Below are positions 57,367-64,000 of a stretch of DNA of 64,000 nucleotides, piece by piece. The position numbers and the translations under genes are program-made. The notes under the pieces are model-generated. The model saw only the letters and a program-made list of their open reading frames with translations. It was not told the DNA's origin and did no database searches. The stretch spans positions 23,148,212-23,212,211 of the forward strand of contig NC_054876.1 of assembly GCF_018320785.1 (NCBI RefSeq), in the 5' to 3' direction. The stretch comes from Cheilinus undulatus. Its lineage: Eukaryota > Chordata > Actinopteri > Labriformes > Labridae. Within the stretch, counting starts at the first letter, position 1, and each line of letters starts with the position of its first letter.

Positions 57367-57720
57367 AGAAGTGCAACTTTGTGTGTGTGAGAGTGTATGT
57401 GAGTGTGCATGAGACACTATGAGAGGGCCACAGGACTGCGTTACTTGAAAGACAACCTTGCATGTATCCGTCTCTGCTTCCTCTCTTTGGTGAGCTGGCA
57501 CCAGCGCGTTCACCATTCAAGCCTGTTGACATGGTGGTAGAGCAGGGGTAGAGCACCCACTGGTGCCCCTCTACACAACAGTTATTTGTGGGAATAAAAA
57601 AGCAGGGCAGGCATCAGGCCATAGCCTTGAGTCATTACTGTCCAATGAGGAGATGATTTTCATCTATTTTTTATAATGACTGAAGTCCCCCTTTGTTACA
57701 ATAAAATAACTGCTAAAAAT
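57367..57720 (+). other. clint1: clint1 3' UTR
   Basis: Starts with a short GT-rich run ('gtgtgtgtgagagtgtatgt'). AATAAA words lie at 57593-57598 and 57710-57715; either could direct cleavage, the second being followed by a T/G-containing stretch. Confidence 0.55.
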
Positions 57721-59005
57721 GTACTCTACATACAGAGAATTTAATCAGTAAGTCTGACTCACTGTAAATGGCATTGTAGCCTTAATCCATCACTGTAGCC
57801 TGAAATATCGTGTTTTGTATGATCTCAGCAAAATTAATGTATACCAACATTAAAGCCATGAAATTATCTCCAGAGGTGGCTCTATTACTTTCTCTCTCAC
57901 CTCGTGCCAACAGTGATACAGTAACAGTGTTTCCAGCAGAGGGCAGGATGGATGTGTTATTTCAGAGGACTTCTTGAGCCCTTTAAGTGTAAAAAGATTC
58001 TTTCCCTCCTCACCTCTTTTTATCAGACTTCTGAAAGTTTGCACTGGCTCAGTTTGTCTATGTTTAAAGATAGGTTGAGTGAAGGAACAAAGGTCCCTCA
58101 CACACTGCAGTGCTCTTCATTTCAAACTCTTCACATCAAAACCAGATTAAAGGTCAGCCAGTATTTTATTCAAAGAACCATTTACAGATAGTCTGTTTTA
58201 AACCCCCTCTCAGTTAGTCATTTCAGAGAAGCAGTTAATGGATGCCCTAGGAGTTGATGTTAGCATTGCTTTCTGGCATGAGTCTATCATTTCTATTTAC
58301 TTTTACCAACAGACATGGGTGGAGGTGCAGAATGATATTTTTAAGAGTATTTTCAAACAAGCTGCCGAAAAATAAAAGATGGCCACCATTCTGCAAGCAA
58401 ATGCTGTTCTCTCTTGCCCTACAAACATTTTCAAAAAATTCTTATTTGACCAAAAGGATGGTTTTATGAATTGAATTTTTGAATAAAGGACTTACATGGT
58501 TAGCTCAGACCAAGACAAACATTTCGGGGGGTCTCAAGTAAGGTGTGTGTAAGAAAGCGTGAATGAGTGTGTGAGACTTTGTGTGGATACAGTTTTCTCT
58601 GTTTGATGTGCAAACACAGCTAAGCGGGCTTCTTGTCATTTTCTGAGGCCCTGAACTCCAAATGACCAAATCTTTATTTTGTTACTCTCAGAAGGATGAT
58701 TCCATAGTTATTAGTTTAATATTTTATTAGGTTACCTGCAAGGTTAAGTTCATATGGCAGAGAGCTACTAATAACATAATTCAGTAGACAGGAGTCATGT
58801 TTTTGTTTCTTATTTTGGAACAGCTTGTTTTATTTGATTTTACGCTATATTTTCTGTACTTCATTCAACATTAAATTAACTTATACTATTTCTGACTGTT
58901 TATCTTATTCATGGTATAGAGTATTTACAAGGATCATGGACAGGCCCATTAAAGGTGCCATTAAAAACAAGTCTATATTTTCCAGCGATTTTTTGAGGTT
59001 TAAAC
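57721..59005. other. clint1-sox30 spacer
   Basis: No exon or RNA gene is recognised. Open frames here are short and lack family features. A short GTGT/GTGAG run lies near 58540-58580. Any longer clint1 3' end would fall here. Confidence 0.35.
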
Positions 59006-59486
59006 TAGTGATGGGAATAAGTCTCTTTTTATTCATTGGTGTCAAGGCCTTACTTGACCCGCCAAATTTAGTAACTGATATGTGGTTGATAATTATGCTG
59101 GTATTTTACTCCAATTATGCTCTTTTGAAAACATAAATTAATAATAGAAATATCATGTAATTACTTTTGGAAATATACTTTCTCCCCAAAGCATCTTGCA
59201 GGTCAGATGAAATCTGCTCACTGGCTAGGATGTATGACATGCCTGATATAAAACATTCATCAAGCATGAATCCTAAATGTGTGGTGTGCCTGGGGTAGTG
59301 TGGAGAAATGATCATCCCTGCTAAACATAAAACACAGACACACGCAACATATATTAAAATAATAATAGAGATAGTAATAATATAATAATAATGATATAAA
59401 ACGGCCCCTTAAATGCGTCCATATCCAATCTTCACTTTAAAGAGCCGACTCTTTGAACCGGCTCGTTAATGAACGACCCATCACTA
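59006..59486. repeat. hAT-like element with perfect 8-bp target duplication
   Basis: Inverted tips 'tagtgatggg' and 'cccatcacta'. The flanks are an exact duplicate GTTTAAAC at 58998-59005 and 59487-59494, the 8-bp duplication of hAT insertion. Subterminal 'gagccgactctttgaaccgg' is characteristic of a widespread fish hAT family. 481 bp, no transposase; an AT-rich microsatellite (ATA/ATAATA) lies near 59355-59400. It ends 271 bases before the sox30 ATG. Confidence 0.85.
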
Positions 59487-59719
59487 GTTTAAACGACCAA
59501 CGGGTCATATTCTGTACAAATGACATGTTATATGTTGTTATATGTTTATTCAACTAATTTCAGTGTTTAGAAAAGGTAAATGTTGACAAAGAGACAAGTA
59601 CCAGCTCTATTTCTCCCGACAAAAGTAAGTTTTCTATCAACAAATGTAAGAAATAGCTTACTGCTAAATTGCTAGCTGTAACGTTCAGACCGTTTGACCT
59701 CTGACGTCAACAGTTGTTT

Positions 59720-59773
59720 ATGGAAGAGCCGTTTTATATATTTTGGAACGAAAACAATGAAGACGAAACTTAA
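59720..59773 (+). CDS. Upstream ORF overlapping the sox30 start
   Basis: ATG at 59720 opens a 17-residue frame (MEEPFYIFWNENNEDET, then TAA at 59771-59773) in a different frame from sox30. It overlaps the sox30 ATG at 59757, so ribosomes that use it cannot simply reinitiate there. This assumes transcription starts upstream of 59720, which cannot be shown here. Confidence 0.35.
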   Translation: MEEPFYIFWNENNEDET

Positions 59774-62700
59774 TGGTGGCCAACTTACCCAAGTCCCGCC
59801 ACTGGAAAGGCAAAAGGAAAAGTGGACATTGGCGCCATGCTTCTCCAGCAGACTTAAAGGCAACGATCCAGTGATGGCCTCAGCCTTCTCTCAGTTTAGT
59901 GTGGCGGACACTGATCGAGTTCAACCATTGGACTCGACCGGTAACGGAGCTGGGGCATTGAACGTTGACTGGGCCCTTCCTTGCTCAGGTCATGGATGCG
60001 GAGAGCTACCACCAATAAGTACGTTTTTAAAGCATCCACAACAGTATCATACTGATGTGTCACAGGGCGTGGGAAGCAGGACTGGTGGCCGGGACTCGGT
60101 CCAGCCAGAAACGGCAGCTCCAAGCCCCCAGTTCGTGGAAGCAGCCATCGAAGTCCCCCTCCAGGAATCAGGTTGGCTGGATTATCAGCAGCCCCACCAA
60201 GACCAAGTCCACCTTAACCCGACCTCAGCTGGACCAGTTGACAGGGGTGGTCCGGTATCCAGTTTTGCCTTCCCGCCTTCAGAGCAAGGTACAGCCAAGC
60301 CACTCAGGGTCATTGTGTCAAGTATGTTTGGAGACTGACAGTTCTGTATTACATCTGTTAGTTATTTAAATCACGCAAAAATAATTATTCCAACCATAAG
60401 ACATATCAAAGCTACTAGCTATTTAGACCACTAGCTGTTTAGAATACTTGCTATTTGACTAGTAGCGATTTAGACTACTAGCTAGTTAGGCTACTAGTTA
60501 CTTAACCTACCAGCTATTTAGGCTACTAGCTATTTAGACTGCGAGCTATTTAGACTACGTACCAGCTATTTGGACGACTAGCTAGTTAGGCTACCTGGTT
60601 ACTAAAGATTCTTAAAAATCAACATTTCATTTAATCAAGACACAAAACTGATGTAAATTGAGAATATTTTTTTATTCAATATCATCCCGTTTCTTACCTA
60701 TTTCTGAAACTATAAAATCTGCACTTTTTATGTGATTGAACTAATGTAATATTTTTTCTTTACAAATATTTTATTAAATAAATTAATGTAGCAGTCTCTG
60801 TTGGTTTAAAAATGTCATAGAAAATATTATTTTCATATTAATTTTGAATCATATTGTTAAGTATTGATTTGTCCTTATAAATAAAGACTGACTTTTATTT
60901 AAAAAAAGAAAACACATAAACAGTAGGTTGAAACTGATTTATTAGAGCCAAAACATGATACGGTGGGTCCATACAGAGAGTGAAAGTAACAAAAAATTAC
61001 ATTAAAAAAACAGAAATAATTAAATACTCATTAAAATTGAATAATGAAGTGGTGAAAATACATTCAAATTTTAAAAATGAAGTAATACATTTTGAATTAA
61101 TTTGAAGTTGATTTGATGATTTTTTTTTTTCAATTTGATTGAAAATACTAAAAAAAAAAAAAATAATAAAATATGCCTTATACCCGAGAGCTGGTGGATC
61201 TGGATGATGTGTCTGCTGTGGTCTGTATCACTACGGAGGTGAGTCTGACTGTCCTGCTAGCCAACTGCAGAAGGTGTATTTTTTAAATGTTATTTTCTTT
61301 CCATGAAAACATTATTCCTGGGATCTGGGATGCTTTCACTGGCTGCTGTGGTTTGTGCCACTGCCAGGCGGAAGATGTCTCTGAGGGGCTAGCTGGCTTA
61401 GTTCACCTGGCTGAGCCTGGAGCCTGGAGCTCCTAAAGACAGCAGAACAAGTGTCAAATTCAATGTCAAAATTCGTGAAACTGTAAATATTGACAATCAC
61501 TAGCATCCATCTCTTGCCTACAACAGTTCCCAAAAGGCAATTTAGTGATGAAATAGTACCCCAAAGTCTTTAAACCCTCTCCAGCGTTGCTGGAGATCAT
61601 TATCTAATTCAGATGAGTTCTTATCCCCTCAACTTTTTTACTGAATTTTTGTTGCTTTTTTGTATTTCCTTTTTTTTTTAATTCTCTTTATAAATCTTTC
61701 ATCAAACAAATGCATGCAGCACCATCTGTTGGTCTAAAGGAGTAGCAGAATTTTTTTTTTCAAAGCAGTTTTAGATTATATTGGGAAGTACTGATTCCTA
61801 CTTAGTAATAAGAAGACAGATTTTTTTCGTTCAAAATTAGAAACATATTAGACAGTAAGTCAAAACTCTGATTTATTTAAACAAAATAGAATATGGCAGA
61901 CCCAACGTCAAAGATAGTTGATTAAGATAATAATATTTTGTTTATGATTTCAAAGTATTGCCGCTATTTCAGGAAATGGTTATGATGTCTCACTTACCCT
62001 AAATTTTTCCTAATACAAGTTTTTTTTCCTTGTTATACTGCTATATCATCCTTTTCAGAGGTGTAAATGATTTTCTTGCCAATGGCTAAGTTATTTTAGT
62101 CACAATCCACATGTTAATTCTGATACAGACAAATTGTCTTGTTTCCAAACTGTATCTTATTAAAGAATATTTAGCACAATTTGATAGACACCTGCTGGAC
62201 AATTTTTTTTTTTTCTTATTAGCTCATGTATCTTTCTTTAAAATTACTTCACAGGTTTACAGAGACAGCAACCTTTATCTAGTTGATCAATGATGTACTA
62301 AGTAATGTCTTGTGTCTTATACTGGATGTTATTTATTGGTCTACAACTGTAAGCAAACAAATTAATTGCAAACATCCACCTTAGATCTGCTGTTGCAAGC
62401 CTGGCAAGAGACAGATGGATACATAAAACGGCCGATGAATGCCTTCCTGTTGTGGTCTCAGATCTACCGGCGTACTGTGAATAAGCTAAATACAGGACTC
62501 ACCCTGGCTGACACCCTTACCTCCAGTCAGCTGGGCCACAAGTGGTCTCAGCTCAGCACAGAAGAGAAGAGGCCGTACTTTGAAATGGCTCACAAACTGA
62601 AACAAATGCACCAGCTGAGGTTCCCTGGTATGTAACAACATCTGTGCTGGTCTCTGCTGGTACTTGTGTGTCTAAAGTCTGTTCTATTATCAGTGATGAA

Positions 62701-62992
62701 ACTACAACTTTGTCTTGGCTCCCTGTTTTGACACATCATTCCAGATTATGTGTATCGTCCCAGAGGGAGAAAAGGCTCCAAGTGTTTGTCTTCAGGGCAC
62801 AGAGCAAGGCAGGACTCCAGTTTCTTTGCCTTTAGGCCAATGTCAATCCCTCAGCAGTCTTTTCAAGACCCAAGCATGAACCCATATCCCACCACAGCTC
62901 CCTCCACAATGTGCTACCATCACGGCTCATCTTTTTATCCATATAAGCCAACAAGCCTCTACTCAGCAACCACTTTTCAGTGTGGAAGGTTG
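59757..62992 (+). CDS. sox30: sox30: HMG-box transcription factor, 5' part
   Basis: Exons 59757-60288, 62385-62627 and 62745 to about 62992. The ATG at 59757 starts MKTKLNGGQLTQVPPLERQK; the frame is open upstream to 59694 but without an ATG. Exon 1 codes 177 residues of low-complexity sequence. Exon 2 holds most of the HMG box (about residues 188-258): DGYIKRPMNAFLLWSQIYRR, SQLGHKWSQLSTEEKRPYFE, HKLKQMHQLRFP. It joins exon 3 as FPDYVYRPRGRKGSK, the basic stretch that follows the box in SOX30 (human FPGWVYQPRPGKRK). The usual Sox 'MNAFMVW' is MNAFLLW here. Exon 3 then has Pro/Ser/Tyr-rich sequence (PQQSFQDPSMNPYPTTAP). Human SOX30 sits beside CLINT1, supporting the call. In mammals it acts in spermatid development. 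The donor after exon 3 is uncertain ('gaaggttg|gtaaaa'); if unspliced the frame stops at 63049. Later exons should lie beyond. Confidence 0.82.
60410..60600 (+). repeat. Degenerate minisatellite, ~14-16-bp unit
   Basis: About a dozen imperfect copies of a unit close to 'actagctatttagact' or 'actagctagttaggct' run head to tail. Unit length varies a little and the copies have diverged. It begins about 120 bases after sox30 exon 1, in intron 1. Confidence 0.8.
60790..61900 (+). repeat. Diverged duplicate blocks in sox30 intron 1
   Basis: The block at about 60798-60968 ('ctgttggttta', 'aagtattgatt', 'aaactgatttattagagcc', 'cggtgggtcc') recurs in the same order at about 61728-61905 ('ctgttggtcta', 'aagtactgattc', 'aaactctgatttatttaaac', 'tggcagaccc'). 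The 0.75 kb between them has a G+C-richer part at 61190-61440, with 'ctgctgtggtctgta' and 'ctgctgtggtttgtg' as a smaller echo. The similarity was judged by eye. Confidence 0.4.
61906..62384. other. Rest of sox30 intron 1
   Basis: AT-rich, with T-runs near 62200. No exon or repeat is recognised before the acceptor 'catccaccttag' of exon 2. Confidence 0.4.
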
Positions 62993-63342
62993 GTAAAATG
63001 TAGTATTTCATCTCAAGAGAATGACAGAATACAAAAACCCCAGATTTAAAAATCTTTCGCCATGGAGACCAAGTATAAGAAGTTTAGATGTTCTGTTTTA
63101 AATATCTGATTTATACAAATGTATAGATTTATCACATTGTGGTTTGTTTATTTATTTATCTTTGTGTTGTTGAATGTGGTACTTTTTAAACACTGTAAGA
63201 TTAAATAGCAAACTAGGACCAAAAGTTGCAAATTAGATCAACTGTAGCTATGAACTCTGTATGCTACATATCAGCTTCGTACTCTGAATTGAATCTGTTT
63301 TAAACAGCATCATCCCTGAAATAGAAAATAAAATTCAAATAT

Positions 63343-63741
63343 TAAGGCTGCAAGATTTTGGCAAGAATCATAAATATGATTATTTTGACTTGATATTGAG
63401 ATCACGATTGTGAAACATGATTACTCATTGATTTTACAACAACTGTATCTCATGCATTTACTGAAGCTAGACACACTTAACACTGAACAAAAAGCAATGA
63501 AGGAAACTAAATGATTGGAAAGACTATAAAGTTATAAAAAAAACAATGCTTTATATTAACAATGAAGAAACAAGTACTTTAATGGCCAAAATATATGACA
63601 CTGAAAAATATATTACTATTAAATCTCTGAACAAATTAAGCACAGCACAGCAATTAAATATTCATAATTATCTTGTTTTATAATCATGGGAAGAAAGAAA
63701 ATCATGATAAGTATTAAAATTTGATTAATTCCCCAGCCATG
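63343..63741. repeat. hAT-like short element downstream of sox30 exon 3
   Basis: Starts 'aaggctgcaagattttggc' with 'tattgagatcacgattgtg', and ends 'tgattaattccccagccat'. The GGCTG/CAGCC ends with 'atcacgatt' wording are those of a very common fish hAT-like family. No coding content. Confidence 0.55.
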
Positions 63742-64000
63742 CAAATACCATACATCCACTCTTTTCCCCTCTAAATAAGTAATCAAAACCAAAGTTTACA
63801 GAAAAATGAACTCTCGGGCTTAAATGAGTAAAGTAAGGTCAACATTTGATGACAGAAACCATTTTAGAGAAATACAGATTTGGCATGTATTTTTATTTTC
63901 GAGTGACCTGTAAACACAGAGGAAGCTGTGTTTTATAGCAGCCAGTCAGTAGGGAGCGCTAACTCTTTTGATTTGCAGCTTCTCTCTTGCTCTTGTGTTC
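63742..64000. other. Window end, unassigned
   Basis: A small block with more G+C at 63910-63960 ('cacagaggaagctgtg' is an imperfect palindrome). No exon with a convincing frame is seen. A further sox30 exon could lie here or beyond. Confidence 0.3.

Noticed and set aside
56994-57410. Minus-strand frames of 95-138 codons opposite the last clint1 exon
   Set aside because: They are shadows of the Met/Gly-rich low-complexity clint1 tail; no start context, splice sites or family match.
59694-59756. Upstream extension of sox30 exon 1 to 59694
   Set aside because: The extension begins at TTG; the first in-frame ATG is 59757.
1-64000. CRISPR array, operons, phage or retroviral elements
   Set aside because: No regularly spaced repeats, no prokaryotic gene layout, and no gag, pol or env blocks or paired long terminal repeats that I could support.

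Overview
This is a vertebrate, almost certainly teleost fish, nuclear window. Five multi-exon genes with ordinary GT-AG introns are present. One is a TMT (teleost multiple tissue) opsin, a class absent from placental mammals. The introns and spacers are full of Tc1/mariner elements, short hAT-like elements, an L2-like LINE tail and a tRNA-derived SINE, all typical of teleosts. There is no sign of bacterial gene organisation.

Layout: crcp (+, 3127-9998, RNA polymerase III subunit RPC9), tpst1-type tyrosylprotein sulfotransferase (+, coding 19230-35096, probable promoter and noncoding exon near 14.2-14.6 kb), TMT opsin (-, coding 42235-36198), clint1 (+, 46683-57366, epsinR) and the 5' part of sox30 (+, from 59757, running to or past the window end). 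All reading frames were joined by hand; exon lengths and phases close for crcp, tpst1, the opsin and clint1. tpst1 and the opsin converge tail to tail. From general knowledge of human gene order, CRCP-TPST1 (7q11) and CLINT1-SOX30 (5q33) are separate blocks, so this window spans a junction of two blocks that are apart in human, with the opsin at the seam.

The genes do not form one pathway: Pol III transcription, Golgi tyrosine sulfation, non-visual photoreception, clathrin-coated vesicle traffic at the TGN/endosome, and a Sox factor linked to the germ line. No operon-like system is present.

Repeats: at least seven Tc1/mariner-type insertions from at least five families, several with long terminal inverted repeats. 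Some are nested (11.6-13.6 kb, 32-33.8 kb, 44.5-46 kb). A 481-bp hAT-like element with a perfect 8-bp target duplication lies just upstream of sox30. A TIR-bounded 1.9-kb unit at 26.65-28.57 kb could not be assigned to a family and is the best candidate for something not yet described. I saw no retroviral or other virus-derived element that I could support.
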